Shown piece after piece: positions 36,601 through 50,403 of a DNA stretch of 64,000 bases (positions within the stretch are counted from its first letter, which is position 1; each line of letters opens with the position of its first letter). Source of the stretch: Marisa cornuarietis. Taxonomy: Eukaryota > Mollusca > Gastropoda > Architaenioglossa > Ampullariidae. The stretch lies in assembly GCA_004794655.1 (NCBI GenBank), contig SMMW01000585.1, positions 7,377,501 to 7,441,500 of the forward strand. The letters are read 5' to 3'. A program made the translations under genes and the position numbers. The notes beneath the pieces are model-generated. The model had not been told where the DNA came from. It did no database searches and saw nothing but the letters and a program-made list of their open reading frames with translations.

Positions 36601-39600
36601 TGATTCTTAAGTCAATAATAAGCAAAATACAAAGTACACAAATCAATTTTTTTTTATATTCCAGTTTCAATCATACCAAGCTCAAATAGTTTCCCAGTTA
36701 TCGATTTTTTAATATCCATGTAATTTAATGCTTGAAACTGAAAAATTGATAAATGCTGATTTTGAAAGGTCATTACACCAACAATTAAGTACTAAACACT
36801 AAGAAATCATTATCTGGCAGCACTACCTACCACAATGAACTGCTCTGTTTTTTTAGGACACCCAAGTACTGATAAACATCAGTAATATCTCTTCAACGTT
36901 GGGATTTCAAGCAAATGTCACTGCTCTGAACCATAACATTTATCTACGCAAACATTTAAAATGCATTTTAAAAAAGTGAGGTAGCTCTGATTCTAATCAA
37001 GCTACAGAAATGGTTTTGGTATCAATGGATTCAACTTGTTAATCTTTTTTCAGCGACCGATTTCATTTTGTTCCACAACACTTCAGACTGACATGTATGT
37101 CAGGATGAAAATACGTTGTGTGATTTTTAATGTATGCTTTTCATAAAATGACAGCTTTTACTCAACAGCAGCAGCACAATCATGGGCAGAAAGCATACAC
37201 ACTCACATATAACAAGCTTATAAATTCTTTCACAGCTACCATCAATGGATGTAATATCTGAAACCTGCCATATTCTGCTCTAACTGGTAACTGGCAGAAT
37301 GCCAAAATCCTTCTGGAACATCCTTTCTGCATGACCACTATAAAAAAAACTCTTCTCCAGACAGAATTTGTTCAAAGCCTGCCCATTGTAGTACATGCAT
37401 TGTTGATTTTAGTGATGGTCAACTACTGACTGTCCAAGTCGTTGAAGCGTTGTATAACAGCTCAACGAGTACAGTTTTGCTTAACAACCAAATAGGAGCT
37501 TACTTTCGTACCACAGTAGGGGTACGTCAAGGATGTCCCCTATCACCCGTGTTGTTTAATATATTCTTGGAGAACATCATGCTTGAAGCTCTTCATGACC
37601 ACCATACCTCCATTTCAATCGGTGGAAGACCAATCTGCAACCTACGCTTTGCAGATGATATAGATCTGTTAGCAGGTACAAACAAGGAACTGCAAGACCT
37701 TACCAACAGACTGACAGACAGCTCAAACGCATATGGAATGGAGACAAGCACAGAAAAGAGCAAAGTTATGATCAATGGCAACGGCAAAGCAGAGATCTAT
37801 ATGAACGGGGTACAGCTCGAAGAGGTAAGCAGCTTCAAGTACTTGGGAGCCACTCTCTCCAAGGACGGCAGCTCCACGCAAGATATCCGCATCAGGATCG
37901 CAATAGCAACAGCAGCAATGGCTAGGCTAGATAGGATCTGGCATAGCCACAAGATAAGGTTCACTACCAAGTACAGGCTATACAAATCCCTGGTAGTGCC
38001 GATCCTGCTCTACGGATGCGACACGTGGACTCTACTCGCCGAAACAGAAAGGAGAATCCAGGCATTCGAGCACAAGTGTCTGAGGAGGCTGCTCCGGATC
38101 TCATACAAAGAACACAAAACCAACGACTTTGTAAGAAACAAAATTGCCACACTGGTAGGACACCAGGAACCTCTACTATCAACAGTCAAGCGACGTAAGC
38201 TGGTCTTCTTTGGCCATGTAACCCGGCACGACACCTTGTCGAAGACTATCCTTCAAGGCACCTTGGAGGGTAGCCGACGCCGCGGTGGTCAGAGAAAGAA
38301 CTGGCTTATGAACGTCAAAGACTGGACTGGTCGTCCTGTACAGGACCTGCTGACTATTGCCCAAAACAGGCAAGAGTGGCGGGCCCTATCAGCTGCCGCG
38401 TCTATCCATGTGCTCCCCCCAACGCCAGGTGCCAGGCAAGGGACGACTGACTGACTGACTGACAACTACTGACTCTGCCTGCTCAAGATGAACAGCTTGG
38501 CTGATAGTGATATGTCATCAGCTGTCGCACTCTCAGTCTCAAGAACATTCTGATGGACTTCAATGAGATGGATCTGCAGGTCTACAGTCTTAGATAACTC
38601 CAAGGCTCTCTTCTTATTCAACAACTTTGTGATAATGGATGTCATTCAACAAAGATGAACTAATGGCAGTGCATGAAATTCGTTCAAAATACATCTGAAT
38701 CAACCTTAAGACTTTTTCACTCTGATAAGGCCTGGCATGTGCTGCCTTATTTCTTATTGTATAAGCACACCTGACAGCAAGTCCTGCCTTCTTATTGTAT
38801 TGACACACCTGGCAACAAGTCTTGCCTTCTTCAACTGCTGTTTGCACTGGTTTTCCAACACCTTCTCTTGCAACTTCATCTGCACAAGTTTCTCCTGTTG
38901 CCTTGGCTAGTGTGACTGTTTCTTAACGTTCTTGTCGCCTTTGCTGCTAACATGATGTTAAGCAACAACATTCTATTACATACTACTTCTCCTTTGCCTG
39001 TGGCATTAGAACGATGATCACCTGCATCTAGTCAGTTTAATTGCATGAATAATGGAGGGAAAAAAGTCCTGCCAAAAAAACATCTACATTGATCTCACTC
39101 AGTTACATTGTCAGCCATTGGGGCAATTGGCAGTAAAGCACAATCCAAGTTATTTTTTCTTCCACCTCAGATCCCGCTGCATGAGTTACTTTCTGAACAA
39201 CAAATCTGATAGTTTTGTAGCTGAAAGAATTCTACATCTTCTGACACCAATATTAATCCCGTGTGTGCTTTGTGTCCATCCGAAATCACTATTCAAATTT
39301 TCCATGTTTGATTTTAGTGCACTTTTTGAATTGAAAGTCACCAGGTTTTTGGTATCAAATTAAAGCTTACTCTCTCCCCCGGATTATGAAACTGCCTATT
39401 TTTAGGTCATTACTCTCAGGCATAGCAATTAAATGCAAAAGAGGAGTAGTGTCTGACTACAACAATGAACAACTTTTGATTCTATAGGCTGAAACATGTT
39501 TGGGTAGTGAAGCTTCAAGCTCAATTTTTGTTTGTTTGTTTGTTTGTTTTGGTTTTGCATCCAGTCATAAAAATAAACCACACCATTTGACCAAAAAAAA

Positions 39601-42600
39601 AAAAATTTTCATGAAGTGATGTTCAAAATGCAATAACAAAAATGTATGGTGTGTTGGAAAGCAAGGGACTTTTCATGAAACTGCCTAACAATCACAGGAG
39701 CATACTGAGTTTGGAGTAAGCAGCACCAAGCTGTAAATCTCACTTCAAACTCATATTCCTTTAAAAGATTTTGAAAGCACTGCTAATTTACAATGCATGC
39801 AGATACTGTGCACACAAACATTAATGCACAGACACATGCATACATTTGCACACAAACATACATCTGCGATCACTCACACATGAACAATTACACACACATA
39901 CACACCTATTCATTTACAAGTGCCTGCACACAAACATATGTCCACAAAAAATTATGCAAAAACAAGGAAAATAAAGAGCAGAAGAAAATGCTGATCCACT
40001 CCATCAGATTTTCTGCCAAAAACCAGAAATTGTTGCTACATGTGTAATATTTTATTTTCTAGCCACAAAAGCTTTTTTATGGACCTGGAAAGTACCAAAA
40101 TAGTTCTTACCAACTTGACCCCAAGTGAGACGGTTCATCTGTCCAGTAGTGCAGTTGTAAACCATAACAGTGGATGGCCTGCCAAACAGTAAACTTCATC
40201 TTAAGATCTGTTAACTTTGTTTAATCACAGCAGAGAACAAATAATACAAACCATGCATTTAATCATGAACTTAATGATAACTTTATCCATTTTTTCAAGA
40301 AACAATTTAAAAACAAAAAGCAAAATTTATCTAACATATGCTTACAGAAAATAAAAAATTAACAAAATAAACAACATAGTAAGATGAGACTGATGACAGT
40401 CAGAGGGAAAAATATAAATAAAACACTTTCAATTTATGCAGTGCTATTTCCATCTACAAAAGAAGCACTAGCTTTTAAACCTGCAATGCACAAAAATTAC
40501 TTCAAACTCATCAATGAACATTGCAAAACATTAAATAAAAAGCAGTTTTATTTGTCATACCGTTCAACAGCTGTATACCATGCCACAACAATCATTGCAT
40601 TGGTTGCTATATCAACAGGAACAACATCAGCTGTGGCATGGAAATTACCATGCATACACCGAAGAAGTCCCTTCCCAATCTGAAAATAATGGGAAGACAT
40701 CTCCTAAGCCTAATGTCACGTTCTTGAAAGTTGAAAACACATGTATGAAACAACATTTAGTGTTATTTTAGTGATTTAAAAGAAAGGGCAACACAGCACT
40801 ATGTGTGGGTTATTCCTCAAATACTGCAGTATCGTTTATTTATGTTGTATTCCATACAGAATAGTGCAAAGGCTGGGGTCAATATTGGTCTAAATACAGT
40901 AGTAACTACACTTAAAAGGTCAGAAGTGAACCTAAAAATTTCCAGTTCTATTTCTGCCATATTAGTCAAAATAAGTATTTCACTGATCACTAAATAAAAA
41001 CAAAAAACAGTAATTATATTAACTGGAGGTTAGAGAAGGTGTAAAGAGTTCATTTTGTGTGGTCTGTGGCGCAATGGACAACTAACTCACTCACACACAG
41101 CACCTCCGTTACAACACATACATACGCATTCGCACGTCAATAAAAACTAGATAGCTGAATATAAAAATAATAAAAATATAATTAAAACAAAGAGAAGAAT
41201 GTAAAGTAATTCATATATCAATACCACAACAGTTCTACTGATAGATCAAAAGATTATGACAGACTTAGCTCCCTTGAAGTCACTGCTTTCACGACGCCTA
41301 ACAGTTTCCCATAATACATTCACAGTTCATATACAATGTAGATGGTAACCTGACCAGTGGACCGTTGGTGGTTCACACGCTGACTTACTGCATGTTAAAA
41401 TTAAGTTTTCTACAGAAGGTAACTGGAGTTTAAAGAAGAAAAGGTGTGCACACGGTGTGTGGGGGAGAGGCTAATGGGGTAAGGGCAGAAGAAGGTAGGG
41501 CACCTGTAGTTGTAATGGTCAGGGAAATCTGAGGATGGGCGAGAAAATAATGTCACTGGGGGGATGGATAGGTCTGAAAGAGAAAAAATTTCGACAACCA
41601 TAGGCAAGGAAGATGCCACACAACTGGTGATCTAATGGCATCACCAAGCGATAACACATCGGCCAGCACATTATTCTCTTCTTGGCCCAAACAACAGAAT
41701 ACATCAGCAGCAGGAATGGAGAAATCTTTTAGGGAGAGAAGTTTATACAACTTTTTATTTGTGTCATGACGTAATTGCTAGTTTAGCAGTTTTCAATAAA
41801 CTGCTCCTTGTCTTGACACCAAAAAAAACAGATACTGGAAGATTATGTTGTGTTGCAGGTGAATAAGTGTTTTTGTAGTGTGTTCGTTTGTGGTGGGGGA
41901 AGGGCTGGAAGGGTGTTTGGCTTGTATAGTCAAGATGTTTATTTTATTATATCAAACACCCATCATGTACAAAGAGTACAAAGAAACACTCACCGCTACT
42001 AGAAGACCTGTGGGACCATTCAGGTTGTCAACCCATCCCTGGAAATACATATTATACCCATTAGACTCATATCCAGCAAAACCTAGTCAAATACAAATGA
42101 AAAAGGTGAAATATATTCATTTCATAATACAGATTTTTATATCTTTCAAAATATGAGACTGCCAGCCAAACTTCACATCAAGCAAGAAAGACACTTAATT
42201 GTCAGGACATTTAAAGCATAGGCTAAGACATATGGATCAATGCATACTGCTGTTTAACATCTATGTTACTTTCAGTTCACCCTTGTTTCGCTCGTTCTCC
42301 CTCTCTCTCACAACAGGCGCATGCAAATAAACACACTCCACAGAAACCTAACAGAACTTACTGGCACAGGTTCCTCCCATGATGCCCCCACAATTGATGG
42401 TCGTACAATGGCAATGGGAAGACCTTGTGCTTCCTCCAATAAAAGTGACTCTGCCATGGCTTTGGTATAAGTATAGGTGTTAGGACGGGAACCAATTAGT
42501 TTGGTGGTCAGTGCACCAATGGTCTCTGTGTCCATCCATCTGCAAGACAAAAAACTCCATACTACACTGTTATTTTTCTGTCCTAGGCTTTGTGTTCACT

Positions 42601-45600
42601 CATTATCAGGCAAGTGAGTTTTGCCTACCTGATTTTTACCTTTTTTGACTTATTAAACTTTTAAATATATTTTTGCTATGAAAATTGTGAAAGCATGCCT
42701 TGCAGATGACATCAATATTAACAGATCAATACTCACATGAATTCAAGTTAAAAAGTATTTAATATGTTTACAGCATTCACATTGTTTCTTTTCATTGAAT
42801 AACACTAAACAGACCCAACACCAAGTCTTCATCTGCTAATACTGAAATGGGACATTCAGCTTCTAAAAACTAGCAGTGAGGTAAATGAATGTGCTTCACA
42901 GTCAGATATTTAACTGGAGCTCATCTTGCCAAATGTTATGATCTCTTGAATTGTAATGAAAACAAACAAGAAAGAGAAGAACTCAAACGGGTTAAGTCAA
43001 GATTCATAAAAACAAACAAAATACAAACTGGATAAAATCCTCATAAAAAAGTGATAAAAACCAAAACAAAAATCTTAAACCTTGCCATAAATAAATTAAT
43101 AAGACTACTAACCTAGAATAACCACATAATAAACTTTAAATAATAATAATAATAATAATAATGCGAACTTATAATGCGCAGAATCACGAATAAGATAGAT
43201 CGCACTCTCTGCGCAGTACAATTTGATAGAACGAAAACATAACAACCAGTAGACAGTGAGGTACACATAGGGACACTGGACAACATAAAGATGAGGTACA
43301 AGTCAGGAATAGTATTTTGTAAAAAGATATGTTTTAAGAGAGCGTTTGAATTCGGCCTTAGAGGCTGAGTGGCGAATGTGATGTGGTAGAGAGTTCCACT
43401 GCTGAGCAGCACAAAGGGAGAACATCCGTTGTCCATATGTGACTGTCTTTGTGAGAGGGAGGGATAAAATGCGGGAGTCAGATGAGGAGCGAAGGTTTCG
43501 GGCAGGAGTTTTTACAGACAAGATTTCATTAAAGTAGCTGGGGGAGTGACCTGCGAAGAAACCATAGCAGAGAGTTGAGAGCTTGTAGTCTATTCTAGCT
43601 TTAACTGGCAGCCAATGAAGAGAGCGAAGAAGTGGTGAGACATGATCATGTTTGCGAGTCCGAAAAACGAGACGAGCAGCTGAGTTCTGGACCTTCTGAA
43701 GCTTATCAAGGAGGTATTGAGGACAGCCAGCAAGAAGAGAGTTGCAGTAGTCTAATTTAGACAGAATAAATGAGCAGATAAGAATATTGGTGATTGAAAC
43801 GGACAGAGTATGGCGAATGGAGCTGATCTTTGAAACAAACAAATCTACAGGAAATATAGGGTTCCTTTATCCACAACTAGAACTATAACCAAATATAAGT
43901 TAGGGTAACTTAAATAATAAATTAATAAATAAATAAACTAAAAGTCTAAGTCATGAAAAAACTGTATACGAACGGTAAATAAGATAGCAAACCATTCAAA
44001 TATCAGGTGTAAAAGGACAAAAACAATTTAAAAGAAAACTAAAACAAACTGAAAGTCCTTAAACAGTAGAAACTGATATAGTACCTAAAACTGAATAGAA
44101 GTCTAGAATAGGGCAACATAATCAATCTGGCAACCAGTACAGTACACCACCACTGCGGACCTGGCAGGCCTCCTAAACACCAGGAAAAGAGGGCACCAGC
44201 AACAGTCAACAACACCTGCGGTGTCACTGAGCAGCAACCCTCCTCCACCCTGCCCATCCTGCACTCACCATATTCCCCATTCCCCACCCACAGTGCAAAA
44301 TTGCCTTTAAGCGGATGCACTTTTCCCTCCCAAGGTCAACAAAAATAAAACCAAATGTTATGTAGCACATCATTTTAGCTAATACATAACCTTCACACAA
44401 TCATTCTGAACTGTCATTTCAGCTCAGAAGACTAGGCACACTACTTACCTGTTAATTCTTCAATTCAGAAACATTCATTGCAACTTTCTTTGCAAAATGA
44501 AGACACAACTATTTCATTTTCGTAATACACTGTCCATACTCACTCCACCGCATCAATAAGTTTTCTTGGGTGAAGTGGAGGTTCATAGACTCGCTCTGCC
44601 ACTTGGTCTCGGTCACAGTTGGCATAGGCAGTTGAAACATGAACTAATGACTGCATGAGAAATATATACAAAAATAGTTTAGGGATAAGTTTTCAGGTTT
44701 TACTTAATCATTAGTGAAGCATAATTCAAAAGAACAACACATGCCATTTCAAACGCTACTAACAACTAGATGCAGACTAAAATACTGTTGTGTCAAAAAT
44801 GGAGAGAATGTGATTTTTAGCTATGATTAATTAAATTTTTATGTTGATATAAAATTATTACTTCAAAACTACTTGGTGATGCCTATTTTAATTTCACTCA
44901 ACTTTATCAAAACGAAGATGATCAGTTTTAATTGTATAGAATAATAATCACTGAATAATTGGAACCTTTAAAAAATGTAAATGCTTTGAAACAGGAAGAC
45001 ATATTTTAAAGATTGCTGACAAATCTATTACTGTGTTTACCTGCAGCTGTGTCATCTTGCGACAAATACTAAGCAGATGTTGCACACCTACCACATTCAT
45101 CTGAACAGACAGTCTGAAAAGACAGGCAACATACCTTCTTACACCAGTCCATAAAATCACATGCTGCAGATACAAACACATTCTATCGTACTCATCATAT
45201 AACACAAAAATAATATGCTTTCATATGAAACTGGTTTCAAATGTATCAAAAATTCATGTATATGAACATAAAAAACATATTACACAAAATATCAAAGAAT
45301 CTGAGGTAAAAACAATTAGAAACAGAAGTAAACATGCATGCATGACTGCTACTTGTGTTTCCTGTCAGTGCCACACAGAAATTTATGTTAATTACTAAGA
45401 ATTCTCCAAATTATGTATGAAAAAATTCCTATGGGGTAATGATTTGTTTTTAATGATTTGTTGTCTGGGGGGTCGGGGGTTCTGAAATCATAAATGAAAA
45501 ATAGATCCAATAATTGTTAAGGGAATAGTTGGGTTGGAACCCCACAACAGTTTTAAATGAGAGTCAAAAAACATTTACATACATTCACATAAACACACAG

Positions 45601-47868
45601 GATTTATTTTTACTGTTTAAGCAAAACCACCTTAATTTTAAACAGATCAGCAAGTCTAAAGTTTAGTAAGCATCAACTTTGGAGGTGCTCAAAGTTTAGA
45701 GTGGACAGTCAGTCATTCTGAACAAAAAATAGTCTATAGAATAGATATATAAACATGACCACATGTACCTTACATAATTTCCTTTAATAATTTATTGTTA
45801 TAATCTTAAGTCAAGCTTTTCTAAACTTCTAACAGAGAAAATCAGGACATATCATATTTCACAAAAAATACAAACAGAAAATTTGAAGTCTTAACTTGCA
45901 CTGAGTGCTGATCAGTCTTTTTATCTGTCTTACAGATGAGTGCATTTACATAAATAGACTCAGCTGTGAATAATAACAGCTGTGTTTGCTGCAGATAGTA
46001 ACTTGTTTGTAAGGAACCATCATTTACCAAGGAGTTTTTGTCTTCTGGTCTGGACTTGGCATCCAAAAGTGAAAAAGTGTAAATCAGTAAGATTTAATAT
46101 CATATATTGAAACAAAATCTCACCAGAGTTCATTATAAGGCAGAGGAAAAAAATTATTTGAAAACAAACAAAATTTGTACAATGTATTATACATTCACAG
46201 TATTTGTACTTTCATGCTCATTTTTGTGAAGAAAAAAATTAACACTGTCAAATAAGTTAACATTATGCATCTTGCAAGTTAAAAAGAAAACCCTCAGATA
46301 TGGAGCCATGTGTGTCTCTAACTCCATACACTCAAGCACGGTCTTATTTTCTCATAAATATTCTTGTGTAAAAAAAAATTCTCCTAATATAAATGTGAAA
46401 ATTCAAGTTCTCCCTGACCCTTTGACTAAAATAAAAAAAACTACATTGCTGAAATGTCCTTTGCACCTGTAGCAGCAGACAAGGAAGAACCTGTAAAATC
46501 TTTACACAAGCAATATCTTCTTTCCTCATAAATTCTCCGATTAAAAAAAAAGGAAGTAGTATGTTAGGCCCTTATCTTCTAGAAGTATTTTATCAGTGAC
46601 ATGAATGACTGCCTGCAGTCACATGAAACAGATTGACAATGGCTGTAAAACTATCCACCTAACTTTTAAAAGCCATTCAGCCACAACAAACATTTACTTT
46701 TATTAGCTCTTTATGTTTGCTACTTGCCCAACAAAATCTTTCTCTCTTAAGATTGTGATTAAAACTTTTGTTTGTGGAAGACACTTTGTTTTGTGTGTTT
46801 GTGTATGTGTTTTACAATTTCTGTGAAAGAAAACTGTGGTCTTTGTGTGTGTATGTATGCAATGGCCTTTCCATGTATATCTACATGTGCAGCTCATGTT
46901 TCTGTGTGGTTGCATGACCTAAAGTAAGCTAATAAAGCTTATAAAAGCAATATAATTCAAATACATGTACAAAACAAACTACTGCTATCACCGATATAAA
47001 TATGCTCCCTAACTGTGTGCATTGCATGCCAATAAATCGTTGCAGTTTCACAATTTCCATCCAAACTCTCACTTTGGCAAAAAATATATATATATCTATA
47101 TAATAAAAAAGTAAATACTAGTAGTCCTTACTTGAGTTCTTCATCAAATTTGACTGTGGCTGCTGAATGAAACACGACCGACACATCCTCACACACACGA
47201 TGCTGATCTTCTACTGACATTCCAAAATGAGGCTCAAGAATATCACCACTGATAGGAATCACTTTGTTCTGTATTCCTGGCTGCTCTTTACAAAGTTTCT
47301 CAAACAGCTAAAATTCCAAAGCAAACATAGAGAACTAGTAATACCCTCAAACATACGAAGAAAGAGAAATTTCTAAAAACAAAATGGAAACTATTCATTC
47401 CACATGTAAAAATCATCAGTCAAAACAATGGGCATTTACACAAAAAATTCATCATCACCATTAATAACTTACATACACATGCATGTGTATCAAAATGCAG
47501 CCAACTCATTTATCTCTCCCTCTCTCTATATATGTATATATATGGCAGTTTTAATCACATTCCATTTATAAACATGATTGGTTTTCCTTACTCATTAGAC
47601 TTTGTTTATTTAGCACTTTTATGAAGTTATAAAAAAAGAAACTTCTCACCTTTGAGTTGAATATATCCTTAACACGGTCCTGTGGTTGAACCCCTTTCTT
47701 TGGGCGCACCAAAACATAACAGTTACCAATTTCTGGACAAGAGCGAAGCAATTTTTCCAGCAGAACTTTTCCCATGAACCCAGTTACTCCTGTGATGAAA
47801 ATGTTCTTTCCTCTAAAAAACTCTGGGATGGACAATCTTTTATTCTGTGCATTTGTTGATGCTGCCAT
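33624..47868 (-). CDS. FAR1: Fatty acyl-CoA reductase, complete 12-exon coding region
   Basis: Reduces fatty acyl-CoA to fatty alcohol with NADPH, feeding ether-lipid and wax synthesis; family members sit in the peroxisomal membrane by a C-terminal anchor. Coding exons read on the minus strand: 47868-47650, 47307-47132, 45113-45041, 44650-44544, 42539-42362, 42038-41994, 40679-40561, 40178-40111, 35811-35640, 35438-35309, 34684-34557, 33783-33624. All introns are GT-AG and frames join without a break, giving 524 aa (human FAR1 about 515). Residues 26-34 are the Rossmann motif [10 protein letters not shown]214 and K218 form the YxxxK catalytic pair in NTYTYTK; roughly 349-462 is the male-sterility C domain; 478-493 ([16 protein letters not shown]) is the likely anchor. 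The start ATG lies 19 nt inside an exon preceded by a good acceptor, so there is a 5' UTR intron. FAR1 versus FAR2 orthology is not resolved from sequence alone. Confidence 0.95.
33905..34212. repeat. Diverged tandem duplication, period 154 bp
   Basis: CATCTCGTGTCATTATGCAA at 33921 recurs as CATCTTGTGTCATTATGCAA at 34075. Each is followed by a short (TA)n, GATAAATGTATGTATTTTC, and TGTAAACATGCATA. It lies in the last intron of the reductase. Confidence 0.9.
37432..38462 (+). mobile_element. 5'-truncated non-LTR retrotransposon with open reverse transcriptase fragment
   Basis: One open frame, read from [11 protein letters not shown] at the element's first base to TGA at 38452-38454, encodes the C-terminal half of a LINE reverse transcriptase: [26 protein letters not shown] (catalytic FADD box), [24 protein letters not shown], and a basic [10 protein letters not shown] segment. 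The end is a (TGAC)n tail. The 12-bp sequence CAACTACTGACT occurs at 37420-37431 and again at 38463-38474, a target-site duplication that fixes both ends. The insertion lies in the largest reductase intron (35812-40110), antisense to that gene. The clade is RTE-like or Nimb-like by the tail motifs, not settled. An intact frame and perfect duplication indicate recent insertion. Confidence 0.92.
43141..43845 (-). mobile_element. CR1/L2-like LINE 3' end with reverse transcriptase C-terminus
   Basis: The minus strand 43842-43303 is open for 179 codons and reads [53 protein letters not shown] and WNSLPHHIR, the conserved C-terminal block of CR1/L2-type reverse transcriptases. After the stop a short 3' UTR ends in (TTA)n at 43163-43142. 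It lies in the reductase intron between 42540 and 44543, in the same orientation as that gene. The 5' part is missing. Confidence 0.85.
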
Positions 47869-48287
47869 CTTTCTTCTTTTTGGATTGCTGAATAAGAAAT
47901 ATATATTTTTATCTAGAGTATGTACCCATATTACAAAGCACATACATGTAATTACATTCACTTAAAGGGTGTGGAGTGTTAGGGCTAAAAGAAAGTAAGA
48001 GAGGAAGGTGGGTAAAAATTCCTGATAAATGTTACCCAAAAAATCCCACTGTCTTAAATAATATACTAAATATGTGTGTGTGTATATATATATATATATA
48101 TTAACAACAGTTTTTAATCTGCGAATACTCCATCAAGAACAGAGCTAATGGCAGTTTAAAGGCTTAAAAATAAGTTGTTCAAAAATGTATTCATAATTTT
48201 TTTTAAAAAAGCTTTATGATGGAGATTGAAAACGTTTCCTTCTTAGGTTGGTTCAAAATCCAGCTTAAAATTTAAGACCTATTTAAT

Positions 48288-48575
48288 ATAAGATAAGATA
48301 AAACTATATTTGTCCAGAAGGGGAATTCGGGGGCAGCTCAATAACCAAACATAAAGAACCATCACAACACATTTGTATGCACCAAACAGACTTTCACATT
48401 CATGTTTCATTCATTCGGACTCAGCACCATTCAAAAGACCCACAGTCGAAACAACAAAGGACAGCCTCAGTCTGTTGGTCCTGCATACAGGTATGTAAAA
48501 TTGGAGGCCTGATGGGAGCTGGACAAATTCTCTAGACAGAACATGCCTGTCATCACGAAGGATTGCAGACACTTT
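48288..48575 (-). mobile_element. LINE 3' fragment with (ATCTT)n tail
   Basis: Minus strand 48572-48411 is open and reads REFVQLPSGLQFYIPVCRTN then RLRLSFVVSTVGLLN before a TGA, a terminal block seen in CR1/Rex-type LINEs (LPSGRRF...CKTNRLK...S...LLN). About 110 nt of 3' UTR follow, ending in TATCTTATCTTATA. It sits in the 5' UTR intron of the reductase, same orientation. Confidence 0.65.
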
Positions 48576-48814
48576 CAGAAGTCTGCCTATTATATTTAGT
48601 ATTTATAAATATCATACAACTATTAAAATAGTGAGAAACAATGATAATGTCATAGTTATGAGGCATACTACTAGTCAAATGGATATTCATGTCAAAAGTT
48701 TCATTCACAAGCGTTTTATACCTCCACTACAGATCACATGCTGGTAATGTTAAGGTCTTCCATTCTGCAAACTATTCGAAGACATCTTTAACTGTTAACT
48801 TCCCTTTTCTATTC

Positions 48815-49505
48815 TTTAAAGATCAACAGAAAGAAGACCGAAGTGATGAAAAACAACAACAAGCAGGAACTTCCAATCCATCTACAAGGAGAGAACATCC
48901 TAGAAACAGACCGCTTTACATATCTGGGGAGCATCGTCAGCAAGGATGGTGGAGCGGATGACATCAAAAGCCATATAACAAGGCCAGGCATGCTTTTAAC
49001 AGCCCACGCCCCATCTGGAACTCCCGAGCATTATCCCTCTGCAGTAAGACCAGCATCTTCAACACCAGTGTGAAGGCAGTCCTACTGTATGACTCTGAAA
49101 CCTGGCGAGTGACAAACACCATCAACAACAAGCTCCAGACTTTTGCCAACTGATGCCTTCGCCATATTTTGGGAATAAGATGGCCTGAAAAGATCTCCAA
49201 AAGCAGCCTGTGGAAAAGAACTAAGCAGAATGCCACTAGTCAAGACATCAGAAAGTCCAAGTAGGGCTGGAAGCACACACCCTGCGCAAACCAGCTGACA
49301 CCATTGCCAGGCAGGCACTTGACGGGAACCCTCAGGGGATGAGGAGAGTTAGGAGGCCAAAGCAGACTTGGAGAAGATCAGTAGAGAGCAAGGCAAAGGA
49401 TGCCAGAACAACATGGGCCCAAATGAGGGGTGCTGCCCAAAACCGGGTCCGCTGGCAAGGTGTTGTTGCTGCCCTATGCTCCTCAGGGACTAACAAGGAA
49501 TGATG
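48815..49505 (+). mobile_element. Decayed RTE/Nimb-like reverse transcriptase 3' fragment
   Basis: In shifting frames: INRKKTEVM, FTYLGSIVSKDGGADDIKSH, FNTSVKAVLLYDSETW, RHILGIRWPEKISKSSLW, RRPKQTWRRSVE and NRVRWQGVVAALCSS, the C-terminal blocks of a LINE reverse transcriptase, ending near GATGATGATGAGG. At least two frameshifts or stops are present. The family differs from the copy at 37.4 kb. It lies in the 5' UTR intron of the reductase, antisense. Confidence 0.75.
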
Positions 49506-50403
49506 ATGATGAGGCTTTAGCTGTTTCTCCCAAAATGAATTGTCCTACAAAGCTTTACAGGACTATTCTCTACTTCACTGAAAATTTCATCTTTCTTCTC
49601 TGCAAACCATACAATCTTACTTTTTTTCTGCTCTCCAACCATGTACTTTCTTGCCACTTTTTCTATGGATTAGTTTTCATCTCTAGGCATGTAAGTGACA
49701 TTGACTGAACTAATTAACTCTATGTTTCTATATTTGTGTATTTTACTTTTTGTGCCTCTACAGTGCATTATGTCTACTTTAAAGTAGGGAGGTGTGCTTA
49801 TTATTCATATTAAAGCTAATCTGTGTAAACGATAATATTCCATGCTTCAAGTCTGTTTGCACAGAAGCTTGCTAACACTGTAGCAAACTCCTGAACTGAA
49901 AATAAAGATCCTTGTCCCATTCAGATAAAATGTCTCAGTTAACATAATAACACGTTTAACATAATGCCCTAATTCACTTGCCCAATGTCCTTAATTTAGT
50001 TATCAATTTATCCTTGTTTCCAGTTTGTGAACGTTGCTGCTCTCTGTGAACGTTGCTGGAGCATCAACGTCTAAGCCTTAAAGTAAAAGAACTGTGTCTT
50101 CTTTTTATACGTTTCAATTAATATTCAATTCCAACTAATCCTGAAAGACCAAAATGGGGGCGTAGTAACTAAATGGTGCTGATAAACTTGTTTGAAGGTA
50201 GAAAGTCGAAATTTCTTCCCTCCAATCTGATCTTAAACGTTAAGAAACAAATTCCCAGACCGTCTAGCCTACTAACCCTTGGTAAGTGTCAAAGTCTGCT
50301 TGACGTGAACAAAACTGGAAATGATTGCAAACGTCGATGGTAATGGCAACAAGCAATGGAATTGTTTGTGCTACATGCTGATGCATATTAATCTGAATCT
50401 CAC

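Noticed and set aside
41066..41090. tRNA-like string CTGTGGCGCAATGGACAAC
   Set aside because: Resembles a tRNA A-box, but no B box, acceptor stem or SINE body follows.
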